Shown: piece after piece, positions 51,129 through 60,724 of the stretch
Layout: the number at the start of each line of letters is the position of its first letter
How positions within the stretch are numbered: position 1 is the stretch's first letter
Assembly (NCBI GenBank): GCA_965226775.1
Contig: CBDDEI010000002.1
Span: 2,232,001-2,296,000, forward strand
Length of the DNA: 64,000 bases
From: CBDDEI01 sp965226775
GTDB taxonomy: Bacteria > Chloroflexota > Dehalococcoidia > SHYD01
Direction: 5' to 3'
Program-made: the position numbers and the translations under genes
Notes under the pieces: model-generated
What the model saw: only the letters and a program-made list of their open reading frames with translations
The model's database searches: none
Told to the model about the DNA's origin: nothing

Positions 51129-51268
51129 CCCGCTCGCCCGGGGCGCAGCCGCCTCTTGTGCCTTACTCCTTACGGTAAGGGCTGCTCCCTCGGCGCACCA
51201 CCCTGAACACCTGCTCCGCGACGACGTTGCTATCTTGCCGTCGCATCTTAGCCGTAGCTACGTGTCTG

Positions 51269-51778
51269 CTAGGCCTCGCCGGTATTTTTGTCGACCAGGT
51301 TACGCAACGCCTCGCCGTCCATCCGGAAGGTCCGCCATTCGTTTAGCACTACCGCCCCCAGTCCCTCGTAAAATCGGGCGGCGTTCTGATTCCAGTCCAG
51401 CGCCGACCATTCGAACCGGCCGCACCCACGCTCCACAGCGATCCCTGCCACATGCCTGAGCAGCATTGTGCCTAACCCCTTCCGGCGATGCTCCGGCATC
51501 ACGAAGATGTCCTCCAAATACATGCCGCGCCGCCCCAGAAACGTCGAGTAGGTGTGGAAGAAGACCGCAAACCCCACCGGATCGTCGCCTAGAAACCCCA
51601 GCGCCACCTCTGCACTAGGGTTCGGCCCAAACAGCGATTCCCTAAGGCTGTCTTCCGTGGCCGCCACAACGTGGCTCAGCCCCTCGAACTCCGCCAAGTC
51701 CCGAATGAACCGGAGGATCAAAGGCGCATCATCGGGCTTAGCGGGACGAATGTGGAACCTGTTGTTTGTCATCGTCAT
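51269..51778 (-). CDS. GNAT family N-acetyltransferase
   Basis: The 169-residue protein has the GNAT fold order: FHIRPAKPDDAPLILRFIRD, GFAVFFHTYSTFLGRRGMYLEDIFV, then the acetyl-CoA loop EHRRKGLGTMLLRHVA (motif A), WSALDWNQNAARFYEGLGA and a terminal strand. The YLEDIFV and WNQ-A--FY features resemble diamine acetyltransferases (SSAT-like) that modify polyamines or small amines. No ribosome site is evident; ATGs at 51778 and 51772 are both possible. Confidence 0.9.
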   Translation of the reverse strand: MTMTNNRFHIRPAKPDDAPLILRFIRDLAEFEGLSHVVAATEDSLRESLFGPNPSAEVALGFLGDDPVGFAVFFHTYSTFLGRRGMYLEDIFVMPEHRRKGLGTMLLRHVAGIAVERGCGRFEWSALDWNQNAARFYEGLGAVVLNEWRTFRMDGEALRNLVDKNTGEA

Positions 51779-51984
51779 CGTTCAATCCACCTGTGCCCAA
51801 GTTTACTGTATCCCAATTGAAGAGCAAGAACTGCAGAGTAGCCGCCAAATTCATCAGCAGGCATCACAGATGAAGTGGCCTCAAAAAGCCTTGTCCAACA
51901 TACACGAAACTGGCAGATGGCCTTCTACCGTATACTATATGGGGCTAGTATTCTTGGTTTCCTCAAGAAATGGAGGTCTTGCAC

Positions 51985-52359
51985 ATGATTCGTACTATTC
52001 TCTATGCTCTTTGGCTGCCTATCCTAGTGCTGGTTGTCTCTGCTGCCAGATTCGGCTTTACCATGCCGCTTGAAGGTCCCGGCCTGATGGGCATCGTCAT
52101 GTTGTTCGCGCTGGCATGGCCTGCCGCGATTCCACTTACATTGGCGATCCGGCGTCTGCATCGGCGCTCGCGTATCCTGGCATACGGTTGCGCCGTAGTG
52201 TTGGGGCTAGGGTCGGCTTGGACGGTCATCCTGGGCGGGCTGTTTGGGCCGATAGGCGTCGTCCTATACACGCTCATAGCCTCCCTCCCCGCTTGGATAC
52301 TCCTGGGCATCCTTGCCAAATTCCAAGGGGGCATGGGGAGCCAGCCTTCCAGCGCCTAG
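51985..52359 (+). CDS. Small integral membrane protein
   Basis: From the ATG at 51985 (eight bases past GGAGG, preferred to the one at 51970) the product has 124 residues and three to four hydrophobic segments (IRTILYALWLPILVLVVSAA, GIVMLFALAWPAAIPLTLAI, YGCAVVLGLGSAWTVILGGL, GVVLYTLIASLPAWILLGIL) with a basic patch RRLHRRSR between helices 2 and 3. I recognise no family. It is isolated between convergent neighbours. Confidence 0.65.
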   Translation: MIRTILYALWLPILVLVVSAARFGFTMPLEGPGLMGIVMLFALAWPAAIPLTLAIRRLHRRSRILAYGCAVVLGLGSAWTVILGGLFGPIGVVLYTLIASLPAWILLGILAKFQGGMGSQPSSA

Positions 52360-52420
52360 CTATCACCTCAAAGCTCACGCTGACACCGGCATCCTAATCT
52401 TTCCCGTGGATGGGAATGGA

Positions 52421-52459
52421 CTTGGCCCCTGCCTCCGTTGGGAGAAAGCAGGGGCCAAG
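52421..52459. terminator. Inverted repeat past the methyltransferase gene
   Basis: CTTGGCCCCTGC and its exact complement GCAGGGGCCAAG form a 12-bp stem with a 15-base loop between the convergent stops at 52359 (+) and 52497 (-). No T-run follows on either side, so termination efficiency is uncertain. Confidence 0.5.
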
Positions 52460-52496
52460 GTGCGTTAGATGCCTTTCTGGCGGGATGGCAGCGGCG

Positions 52497-53324
52497 CTAC
52501 GGCTTGGTGGCGATACCCTCGCCGAAGGCGAAGCCCCCGACGGCTCCGGGATGGCTCTTCCACTGGGCGAGGTGCACGCGCCACTCGTCAAATTGCTGTT
52601 GTGTCACCAGTCCAAAGGCCGTCGCCGCTGCGATGACCCTAGGCGAGAAGAACCAGTCGCCGACGAAGGCGTGAAGGAAAGCAACGTCTTCCGGAGTGCT
52701 GAAGACATCGAAGGACGCAGTCGCCCGGACGTTTGTGAACCCGGCCTCGATGAAGGTGTTCTTTAGGTCTTTCCCCATCTGTGGATGGCCGCCATTGCCT
52801 TCGAGAAGTCTTGCGAACACGCCCCATCCGGATCGGAGGCTGTCTGAGGTAGGCTCCATGAACGAGGATGCGACAATCATTTCACGGCTGGCAATGATGC
52901 CGCCGGGCTTCAAAACCCGCTTCACCTCAGCTAGGGCCGCCGTGGTATCCGGAACGTGCATGAGCACGGCGTGGCAATGGGCCACGTCGAAGGAGTTGTC
53001 TTCGAAGGGAAGTTCAGTCACGCTGCCAACGTGGAACGTTACGTTGCTGTGTCCACCCGCTTCGGCGGCAGAGCGGGCCCAGTCGATCTGCGATTCCTCT
53101 ATATCGATGCCGTGCACCTCGCCGGGTTCCACTGCCCTGGCCAGACCGACCGAGATGGTCCCCGGTCCACAACCAAAGTCGAGGACGCGGAGGCCGGGCT
53201 TGAGATACGGGAGCAGATGTGCGGCGTGGGTCTCCAAGCTGCGACGGTTTAGCAGCTGCTGAAAGTCATCGCTGTAGCCCATGGTGTAGCCGGATGTTGG
53301 AGCTGTTTCCTCAGCCATGGTCAT
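52497..53324 (-). CDS. Class I SAM-dependent methyltransferase
   Basis: The 275-residue protein has motif I RVLDFGCGPGTISVGLA (about 46-62), the acidic GIDIEESQ strand end (motif II), VGSVTELPFEDNSFDVAHCH and VKRVLKPGGIIASRE (motifs for the UbiE/COQ5-like group). An N-terminal segment (GYTMGYSDDFQQLLNRRS) is characteristic of a subgroup that methylates small molecules. AAGGAG lies four bases before the first ATG (53324). The substrate cannot be told from context; it is next to, but not coupled with, the signalling operon. Confidence 0.88.
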   Translation of the reverse strand: MTMAEETAPTSGYTMGYSDDFQQLLNRRSLETHAAHLLPYLKPGLRVLDFGCGPGTISVGLARAVEPGEVHGIDIEESQIDWARSAAEAGGHSNVTFHVGSVTELPFEDNSFDVAHCHAVLMHVPDTTAALAEVKRVLKPGGIIASREMIVASSFMEPTSDSLRSGWGVFARLLEGNGGHPQMGKDLKNTFIEAGFTNVRATASFDVFSTPEDVAFLHAFVGDWFFSPRVIAAATAFGLVTQQQFDEWRVHLAQWKSHPGAVGGFAFGEGIATKP

Positions 53325-53417
53325 GCGCTCCTTTACGTGTCGGTTGTTCGTTCTATATGGAACGAGCAGGGCAGCGGGTGCTGGCCTAAGCTTACGCCCT
53401 TGCCCCTTCGGAGAGCA

Positions 53418-55619
53418 TCACACTCGTTCTTCTTCGTCGTCCGACTTGTCCCCGTCCTGCCCTACTGCAGCCTTCACGCGCGGCTCTAGGGGCAGTTCGA
53501 TAATCATCTCGGTGAACTCGCCGGGTTCGGTTTCCACGCGGATGGTGCCACCATGCTCGCGCACGATGTCGTTGGAAATCGCAAGGCCTAGGCCAGTGCC
53601 TTGGCCGGTGGGCTTGGTGGTGAAGAACGGGTTGAATATCTTCTCCACCACTTCGGGCGGCATCCCGTTCCCATTGTCCCTGATGCGGATCACTATGTGG
53701 TTCTCCGTCCGCTTGGTAGAGAGCATGAGCATTGGAGAGTAGGCGCGGCGCCGCTTTCCGTTTCCATGCTGGCGCGCCGCTTCTCATCAGTCGCGTAACA
53801 GGCGTTCCCCACCATATTCAGGAATACGCGGCCCAAGTCCTGCGGAATAGCTTCTATTTCGCCGGCATCGGGGTCAAGGTCTTGCCTTATGTCCAGTTGG
53901 AAATCCGGGTCGCTCGCCCGTGCGCTATGGAAGGCAAGCCTGGCGAATTCGTCTACCAAAGAATTGATATTGGTGAGCTGCCACTCGGAGGAGCCTCTGC
54001 CCATCATGAGCATGTCGTGGACAATCCGGTTGGCGCGTTCCGTGTGCTGTCCGATGCGCTCGAGGTTGCCGGTGAGGTCATTAGAAATATCCTCAACGAG
54101 TCCCCGCTGGTTCTCGCTCATGTTATTTCCGTCCTCTTCGAGGGCTTCCCGCAGTTCTACAAGAAGTTCCCCCGAGACCTCGGAGAAGTTCTTCACGAAG
54201 TTCAGGGGGTTCCTGATTTCATGGGCTACGCCGGCGGTGAGCTCGCCCAGCGCCGCCAGCTTCTCACGCATAACAATCTGGTTTTGCGCCCGGTGCAGCT
54301 CCCCAACGGTACTCTCCAGTTCAGCGTTCTTCTCCTTCAACTCCTCCGCCAGTAACTCCACCAAGTTCAGGCGCTGCACCTCAAGGGCATGCTGGCGGAA
54401 CACCTCCAAGGCCGCAGCCATGTCTGCCACCTCGTCGCGCCCGCCGATCTCTACCTGTGCCTCCAAGTCGCCTGCGGCCATACGGCGCATCCAGTCCGAC
54501 AACAGCTCCAGACGGCGCAGCAGTACCCGGCCAACGAAGACCCAAGCAATGAGCACAGCGCCGACGACGCTGAATGCGCTGAGGCTCAGCAGAAGGGTGC
54601 GGCCTGTTTGGGTTGCTTCCGTTGAGGCGAGTGTGGCTTCCTGAGCATTCGCGTGGGCCTCGCTCACCAAGCCATTGACCTCGGCTACAAGGGCGACGGA
54701 TATGTCGCGATTTTGCGCCAGCAGATCGCGTTGACTCGCGACCAGCCTAAGCTCCCGGTCAAGCAGATCGAAGCCGCCCTGCTCTCCGATTCCTAACTCT
54801 ACCAGCCTCCTCAGGAGCGGGCCGACTTCGGCATGCAGCGAGGAATCCTCCAGCGATGCCAGGCTCCGCTCAATGCGGCCGGCTGAGGACTCGAAACGCT
54901 CCCGCAGCGGCTCGAGGTGAGGGGCCTCCGAGACGCTGAAAGCGCTTTCCAAGAGGTGCGCAGCGATGCTGGCGTCTGAGTGTAAGTCCGCAAGGTGGCG
55001 GTAACGGTCGAGTTCTATCTCCGAGAAATGGTCCGTGCGGTTGGCCTGGGAGTCGTCGAGGGAGCGGTAGCCGGTCAACGTGTAAAAGAGCTGATCGTCT
55101 ACGGCCGGAACCAGCAAGTTGTCCAAGCGAGTGAGTAGTTCCTCCTCAAGCTCCGTTCGCAGTGCTCCAGAGCGGGCTCTCAGGTCGAAGATCTCCGTCC
55201 TCTCGTCCTCAATGGCCTGGATGTTACTGAATAGCTCGTTGGCGTTGGCTTGGATACGCGTTCGAAGTCTTCGTCGTACCCTTGATCCCGTCCCAGAATA
55301 GCCAGCTCTTCCTCCAAGGCCTGGTGCGCTTCGGTGATTTCGGCGTCGGCCAGAGCAAGCTCTTCAGGAGTTACGGCCGTCGTCAGGCGGGGGCCGCGAC
55401 CACCAGGGTACCGCTGTGCTGTGCAACTCCGAAAGCGGCCACCAACGCCGGAACGCTGTTTTCGTTTACGCGACCTTGGGCTTCGCCCACCCGGTTGAAG
55501 GAAAACCAGCCCACCAAGCTCGCGGTCAGCGTCATAACGACACCGCCCCCGATTGCCAGGTAGAGTTGCGTGGAGATACGGTTGCGCCGCTCCAGCAGGC
55601 TCATCAATCGGGCTTGCAT
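53418..55619 (-). pseudogene. Membrane histidine kinase with three frameshifts (last gene of the signalling operon)
   Basis: Joined frames give a kinase of about 730 residues. It begins at the ATG at 55619 (TAATG overlap with the binding-protein stop) with a membrane helix (LYLAIGGGVVMTLTASLVGW). A long helical extracytoplasmic region, a second helix (LLLSLSAFSVVGAVLIAWVF), HAMP (SDWMRRMAAGDLEAQVEIGG), a coiled coil, the H-box GVAHEIRNPLNFVKNFSEV, VFLNMVGNACYAT and RIRDNGNGMPPEVVEKIFNPFFTTK with GTGLGLAI follow. Frames change near 55385, 55255 and 53738, each by a single base. All catalytic motifs survive, so the gene is either freshly broken or mis-assembled. It resembles kinases that act with periplasmic binding proteins (TorS/LuxQ-like logic). 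Confidence 0.78.
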
Positions 55620-56895
55620 TATCGCGCGTCCTGCAAGCTGCCGACGGACTGATAGTTGCCGTCGGTGCCGATAGTAGTCAGGAATACTTTGTCGGAGCCT
55701 TGGTTGTCGCCGGAGCCGTATCGTAGTTCAAACCCATTGATGTCGACGACGTCGGCGCGGCGCAGGCTGTCCAAGAAGCAGGCCCGGTCGACCTCCTGGC
55801 CGCAGCCGTTAAGGCCGGCGATAGCCAAGCGGCCTGCCAAGTATCCCTCAAAGGAGACGAAGCCGGGGATGGCGTTGGCGTCGTAGTCTGCTAGAGCATC
55901 GAGATAGGCGGCAGTGACTGGGAGAGAATCGTCCGTCGGGAAGGGCACCACTTGGGTGACATAGACACCGGCGCCGTCGGGACCGAGTTCCTCCGCCAGT
56001 GCGTTGCTGCCTACAAAGGAAACGGTCAGGAAGACCGGGTTCATGCCCAAGTGCCGCGCCCATGTGATCAGCGCCGCTACCGGCTTGTAGGCCCCGATCA
56101 TGATGACGGCCTCCGGCGACCCATCGCTCAGGTCCAGCAGGGCGGTCTTTACGGCTATTGTGTTGCGCGTGTACAACCCGATGGACACCGGTTCCAACCC
56201 GCGCTTATCCAGCGCAAGCCGCACTCCCTATACCCGGCGCGGCCGTAGGAGTCGTCCTGATACATCACCGCGATACGATATATGCCAAGGTCTTCAGTAA
56301 GGCGGGCAACCATCTCCTCAGTCTCCTGGTAGTAGGAGGCGCGCAGGTTGAGGATGTTGTCCCACTTGGGATCGCGCAGGAATTCGGCGCCGGTGAACGG
56401 AGCGATGAAGGGAACGTTTGCTTCCGCAGCGACAGGAGTGGCGGAGCGCGACGTAGGCGTGCCCACCTCGCCAATCAGCGCGAAGACCCCCTCCTCGATC
56501 AGTTGGAGGGTGTTGGTGATGGCGGCTTCTGGTTCGTAGGCGTCGTCTAAGGAACTGAGCTCCAACTGCCGGCCATGGACGCCGCCGCCCTTGTTCGCTT
56601 CGTGGAACGCCGCCTCAATACCCAGCCGCATGTTCCTGCCCAACTCCTGGGCGGGACCACTGAAGGCGGCGGACTGGCCGAAGAGGACGCGATCGTCTGA
56701 AACGCCTGGTACTGAAGGAGAGCCGCCAGTCTGCCCATTCGCAGGAGCGGCCGGTGGGTTAGTAACGGGAACTTCGGGATTGTCTGCGGAATTGCACGCA
56801 AGGCTGACGGCTGCGATGAGGGCTACGAGTAGCACGGGCAGAACGGCCCGCTGCGAGAAGGGGGAGGCTATGGGCGGACGAGGGATACGCTTCAT
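55619..56895 (-). pseudogene. Periplasmic ligand-binding lipoprotein (Leu/Ile/Val-binding type) with one frameshift
   Basis: The gene starts at the ATG at 56895, overlapping the stop of the RsbW-like gene (ATGA). The product has a lipoprotein signal (VSLAC, Cys34), a Pro/Gly linker and a periplasmic-binding-protein type I fold: RVLFGQSAAFSGPAQELGRN, RQLELSSLDDAYEPEAAITN, FALIGEVGTPTSRSATPVA, then after a one-base loss near 56229 VRLALDKRGLEPVS, VIMIGAYKPVAALITWARHL and GYLAGRLAIAGL. Such domains bind amino acids, amides or urea. Inside a signalling operon it more likely presents a ligand to the neighbouring kinase than to a transporter. Apart from the single indel it is undamaged. Confidence 0.8.
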
Positions 56896-57311
56896 TTTGG
56901 CCTGCGGGCGACCAAGGTCAGGTGGTTCCTCTCCTCCTCACGCCGATAGTGCACCTCGTCCATCATCGTGCGTACCAGATGGACGCCGAGGCCGCCCACC
57001 TTCCGCTCACCGACCGGTGCATCCAAGTCTGGTTCGGGAACGTCGTTCAGCGGGTCGAAGGGCCGGCCGTCGTCCACGATCTCGATTGTAAGTGTGTCGG
57101 CCTCCGAAGTAAGGGTGACGTCGAACTCGTGGATACCTTCGCTATACCCGTAATCCATGACGTTGAGCACCATTTCTTCGAGCGCCATGTTCACCCGGAA
57201 GACGAAATCGGGAGGCCATTCCTCCTGCTCTGCTAGGCCTTCCATGGCAGCGACGACGGTTTCCAGTTCGTCACGCCTGGTCGCGACCTTCAGCGACAGC
57301 CTCGCACTCAT
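56892..57311 (-). CDS. RsbW/SpoIIAB-like serine-kinase (HATPase_c_2) anti-sigma factor
   Basis: The 139-residue protein starts at the ATG at 57311, which overlaps the upstream stop (ATGA). It has the GHKL features of anti-sigma kinases: the N-box FRVNMALEEMVLNVMDYGY (Glu46, Asn50), IVDDGRPFDPL (Asp80) and GGLGVHLVRTMMDEVHYRR. These kinases bind a sigma factor or other target and phosphorylate a STAS antagonist. Here the STAS partner (58687) and its PP2C phosphatase (57308) are in the same operon. The product overlaps the next gene by ATGA as well, so stoichiometry is set by coupling. No sigma factor is encoded nearby. Confidence 0.92.
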   Translation of the reverse strand: MSARLSLKVATRRDELETVVAAMEGLAEQEEWPPDFVFRVNMALEEMVLNVMDYGYSEGIHEFDVTLTSEADTLTIEIVDDGRPFDPLNDVPEPDLDAPVGERKVGGLGVHLVRTMMDEVHYRREEERNHLTLVARRPK

Positions 57312-58480
57312 CTTTCGAACTCGCCTCGGCAAAGCGTGAGACAGGTAATATCATCGGACTGCGGGGTGCCGACGACGAAGGTGTCCACGGCATGGAGGAC
57401 TCCCATATTGGCCTCTTCTGCATTCGCCGGGGCCCCCTCCGTGAAGATCGCCCGCAGGCGGTCATTCCCGAACTCCTCGGACTCCCCGTTCATCGCTTCG
57501 GTAACTCCGTCGGTGTACAGCACTATGGTGTCGCCAGGGGAGAGGGTGAGGCTGCCTTCCCGGTACTCAAGGTCGGGTACCAGGCCGAGGGCGATGCCGT
57601 CGGTCAAGGGAAGCAATTCCGATTTTCCGTCAGCGTGAACGATGAGCGGTGAGTTGTGACCGCCGTTAGCATAGGTCAGCTCCCCGCTCGCCGGATCATA
57701 CACCGCGTACAGAATGGTCACGAACATCGCGGCTTCGTTATCCTCGTTGAGCAAGTTGTTGACCTCGCGCAACACAGCGCCGGGGTCGGAGGTGCCGATG
57801 GCCGCGCCTTTTAGCAGGGTGCGGGTGGACATCATGAAGAGGGCAGCGATTACTCCCTTGCCGGAAACGTCCGCAATGGCCACGCCGATTTTTCCGTTCT
57901 CCAAGCGCATGATGTCAAAGAAATCGCCGCCCACGCTGCGCGCGGGTTTCATGCTGCCGAAGACCTCGTAGCTGGGCCCCTTGGGGAACTGGGTTGGAAG
58001 GATAGACTGCTGCATACTGCTGGCCACGTCGAGCTCGTTCTGCAGGACAACCAGCTTGTCCCTAGACTCGAGCGCATCACGCCACTCGGCTATGCTGCTC
58101 AGCGTCCGTTCGATGGTGACTTCAAGGTCCTCAAAGTCAATGGGTTTGGTGACAAAGTCAAACGCCCCACGGTTCATCGCCGTGCGAATGTTCTTCATGT
58201 CTCCGTAAGCAGAGATAATAACCGCACGTAAATCGGGGTCCACTTTGGGTATCTGTTGCAGCAGCGTAAGGCCGTCCATCTGGGGCATGTTGATGTCGGA
58301 GAGCACCATTACGATCTCTTTGTCTTCATGTAGCCGCGCCAAGGCCTCTATACCGTTCTGTGCAAAGACGAACGTGTAGCTGCCGTCCCGGATTTTGCGC
58401 CGCATACGCTGCAGCACCAGGGGCTCTACATCCGGTTCGTCGTCAACTACGAGTATCTTGTACGGCTGTTGCAGCGTCAT
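57308..58480 (-). CDS. Response regulator-PP2C (SpoIIE/RsbU-like) serine phosphatase
   Basis: The 390-residue protein joins a receiver domain (residues 6-125; VDDEP, Asp62 in VLSDINMPQMDG, Lys112 in TKPIDF) to a coiled linker and a SpoIIE-type PP2C phosphatase (about 150-388). Metal-binding aspartates are seen at GGDFFDI (Asp186), IADVSGKGV (about 203) and SDDITCL (about 375). Phosphorylation of the receiver by the operon's kinase should switch on dephosphorylation of the STAS protein. The stop overlaps the start of the anti-sigma kinase gene. No obvious ribosome site is seen beyond a weak CAAAGCATGAC context at the ATG. Confidence 0.93.
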   Translation of the reverse strand: MTLQQPYKILVVDDEPDVEPLVLQRMRRKIRDGSYTFVFAQNGIEALARLHEDKEIVMVLSDINMPQMDGLTLLQQIPKVDPDLRAVIISAYGDMKNIRTAMNRGAFDFVTKPIDFEDLEVTIERTLSSIAEWRDALESRDKLVVLQNELDVASSMQQSILPTQFPKGPSYEVFGSMKPARSVGGDFFDIMRLENGKIGVAIADVSGKGVIAALFMMSTRTLLKGAAIGTSDPGAVLREVNNLLNEDNEAAMFVTILYAVYDPASGELTYANGGHNSPLIVHADGKSELLPLTDGIALGLVPDLEYREGSLTLSPGDTIVLYTDGVTEAMNGESEEFGNDRLRAIFTEGAPANAEEANMGVLHAVDTFVVGTPQSDDITCLTLCRGEFER

Positions 58481-58686
58481 GCTTTGATAACTCGCTTTGC
58501 TAGCAAATAATGTAGTCCCAAGCCTCTGTCGTGCTCGTCTTAGTCACTAGACAAGCGGGCGTGGGCTTGACTCGTCGGTCTCGTTGCCCGGTTCGGCTAT
58601 ACCCGGTTCCCTCGCGATTATTCGTACAGCTTCTAGCAGGGCGGGCTGGTCATGCGGAGGGGACGGCGACGCGACGCGTATCCCAG

Positions 58687-59064
58687 TTATTTACTGACTG
58701 CGGAAAGCGCGTCGTCCTGCGCGGCGTAAGTTGGGATGATCTTGTCAAAGCCGCTAATCTGGAACACCTCGCTAATGGGGCCTGGGAGCGAGCACACTGC
58801 AAATTTCGCAGACTGACTCTGTAGCTGCTTGGCCACTAGAAGTATGACCCTGAGCCCTGCGCTGCTGATATAGGACAGCTTCTCCATGTCCAAGACCATG
58901 GCGCTGTTGCTCCCTTCCAAGACGGTTTGCAGGGCGCCCTGGAGTTGACTGGCGTTGCTGCCGTCGACGCGGCCCGTGGCCTTTACGACCAATGTCCCGG
59001 CCTTCTGTTCGCCCTCTAAGGTCAAATCCTTTATATCGTCAACCGTCCAAGTGTTAGCTTCCAT
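58687..59064 (-). CDS. STAS-domain anti-anti-sigma factor
   Basis: The ATG at 59064 (MEANTWTVDD) is nine bases past AAGGAG; the longer frame to 59139 has no such site. The 125-residue product has the STAS fold: VVKATGRVDGSNASQLQGAL, MVLDMEKLSYISSAGLRVIL with the phosphorylatable Ser67/Ser68, and FAVCSLPGPISEVFQISGF. It is the first gene of the operon; the phosphatase gene follows after about 205 bases. Dephosphorylated STAS protein should capture the RsbW-like kinase and release its target. Confidence 0.92.
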   Translation of the reverse strand: MEANTWTVDDIKDLTLEGEQKAGTLVVKATGRVDGSNASQLQGALQTVLEGSNSAMVLDMEKLSYISSAGLRVILLVAKQLQSQSAKFAVCSLPGPISEVFQISGFDKIIPTYAAQDDALSAVSK

Positions 59065-59200
59065 TAGGGCCTGCTCCTTTATAATTGCTATCCAAGATTC
59101 CACTTGACCACAATGGGCATATTCCGCGCCCAATGACATCGGTAAGTCTTGTCGACCCTCGCGTCCTCTTCAATGCTTCGGGCAGAGATTTGCTCATACT

Positions 59201-59230
59201 ACTATATTAAAACCCTGTAAGTCTCTTCAA
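59201..59230 (-). promoter_or_regulatory. Promoter of the partner-switching operon
   Basis: On the minus strand TTGAAG (59225-59230) and TATAGT (59201-59206) are 18 bases apart, about 137 bases upstream of the STAS ATG. The region 59065-59449 is otherwise without a gene. Confidence 0.45.
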
Positions 59231-59449
59231 GTAATACCTAAAACTCAGTTTCCGCCGTCGACTGTGCCGGCATCTGTGGAGTCCGAAATAGCAGCGGGCA
59301 ACCACGGTTTACCCGCGGTCATGATAGTCCCCCACACTCTGCCAGTACCGGTGTCGCACCAGCACCCTGCTTGCGGGCTTCAGCTTCGTAGACTTCTCCG
59401 CAGCAAGCCTGTAGGATATTATCCTAAATCAATCGTGGAGGAACAAGTC

Positions 59450-60607
59450 ATGCCGCAACGTCGTCAGTGTTATCAGCTTTCAGACACCTCTGCCGAGCGC
59501 GATCCGTGGGGCTCACCCGCTGCAACAAAGCTCGGCGACTATCTATTCTCCGGCGCTTGCACAGGCCAGGACCCCGCCACGGGCCAACTGGCGCAGGGCG
59601 CAGACCAGCAGGCGGCTCAAGCCTTCATGAACGTGAAGGCAGTGGTCGAGAGCTCCGGCTTCAGCACAGACGACATTCTCCGGGTGTGGGTCTGGCTAAA
59701 GGACTGGAGCGCACAAGATGCAGTAAAGAAACCCTGGATGGAGCTGTTCCCGAATCCGGACAGCCGGCCTGCGGCCACGTTCGTGGCAGCAGCAGACCTC
59801 CCGCCCGGTCAGCTCCTGCAGGTCGAGATTGCAGCAAAGCAGAGTAGTGATGCGCGTCGCAGCATCAGCATCCCCGGTGCAACCCTTGACGATGCCTATC
59901 CCACCATCTCCATCAAGGGAGATTGGTTCGCAACGGGCTCGCTCCAGGGCGATAGCGGAGCCCCCACCCCAGACCAGGCCGAGAGTCTGCACGGACGACT
60001 GCAGGCAGCGCTGGAAGCAGCCGGCACCAACACCGATAGCGTCGCCCATATATTGTCCTGGTATCGCGACCACAGCTCACGTGATGTCCAGAATACGCCC
60101 TTCGCAAGACTCTTCCCGATGTTGGGTGACCGGCCAAACCGCCACTCGGTTATTCGAGATATGCCGGACGGTATCGAGATCACTTCGGAGGCCATGGGCG
60201 TTGTGGGCGGGATGCGCGTGAACTTCACCATGCACGGCCCGCGGCATGGCGGCATCGATGGGCTGTCGAACTCGCTTCCCCTGGGCATAGCCATCGGAAA
60301 CCTGGTGCACTCAGCTGGAACCATGGGCCGCGACCCGGTTACCGACGACACTCCCAAAGACCCCAACATGCAGGCGGAGCTCGCGTTGGCAAACACCCGG
60401 CGCCTGATGGAAGCCGCAGGGCTTTCCCTCTCAGACATCGGCCACATGTTTGTCTGGCACAAGGGTCAGGCCGCCCGTGACGCTCTGAATGCGCCCTTGC
60501 AGGCCTTTTTCCCCGACCCCAACGACCGCCCCGCCTGGCACGTCCTTGAAGCTGACCTGCCGGGAGACATGGTGGTCCAAGTGGAGGTCATCGCTGTCAG
60601 GCCATAG
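59450..60607 (+). CDS. Triple-domain RidA (YjgF/YER057c/UK114) family protein
   Basis: The ATG at 59450 lies eight bases past GGAGG; an upstream open stretch to 59264 has no family character. The 385-residue product contains three successive RidA domains: residues 22-131, 150-255 and 275-384. Each ends in the family signature around an Arg and LP: DSRPAATF--ADLP (Arg106), GDRPNRHSVIRDMP (Arg228), NDRPAWHVLEADLP (Arg360). Canonical RidA is about 130 residues, works as a trimer, and hydrolyses reactive enamine/imine intermediates. A single chain with three domains could form the trimer by itself, with unequal active sites. The gene is monocistronic with a strong terminator. Confidence 0.88.
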   Translation: MPQRRQCYQLSDTSAERDPWGSPAATKLGDYLFSGACTGQDPATGQLAQGADQQAAQAFMNVKAVVESSGFSTDDILRVWVWLKDWSAQDAVKKPWMELFPNPDSRPAATFVAAADLPPGQLLQVEIAAKQSSDARRSISIPGATLDDAYPTISIKGDWFATGSLQGDSGAPTPDQAESLHGRLQAALEAAGTNTDSVAHILSWYRDHSSRDVQNTPFARLFPMLGDRPNRHSVIRDMPDGIEITSEAMGVVGGMRVNFTMHGPRHGGIDGLSNSLPLGIAIGNLVHSAGTMGRDPVTDDTPKDPNMQAELALANTRRLMEAAGLSLSDIGHMFVWHKGQAARDALNAPLQAFFPDPNDRPAWHVLEADLPGDMVVQVEVIAVRP

Positions 60608-60681
60608 TGTGGAGCTAGCATGGCCTTACAAGGTTGATCTGGCCCTGAGGGCACCCTTGAACTAGCTAAATAAAACAGACG

Positions 60682-60721
60682 AGCGGGAGGCGCATACTCC
60701 GAAATGCCTCCCGCTTTTTTG
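60682..60721 (+). terminator. Intrinsic terminator after the RidA gene
   Basis: AGCGGGAGGC and GCCTCCCGCT form a 10-bp stem with a 14-base loop, followed by TTTTTT. It lies 75 bases past the stop at 60607. Confidence 0.85.
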
Positions 60722-60724
60722 TTG

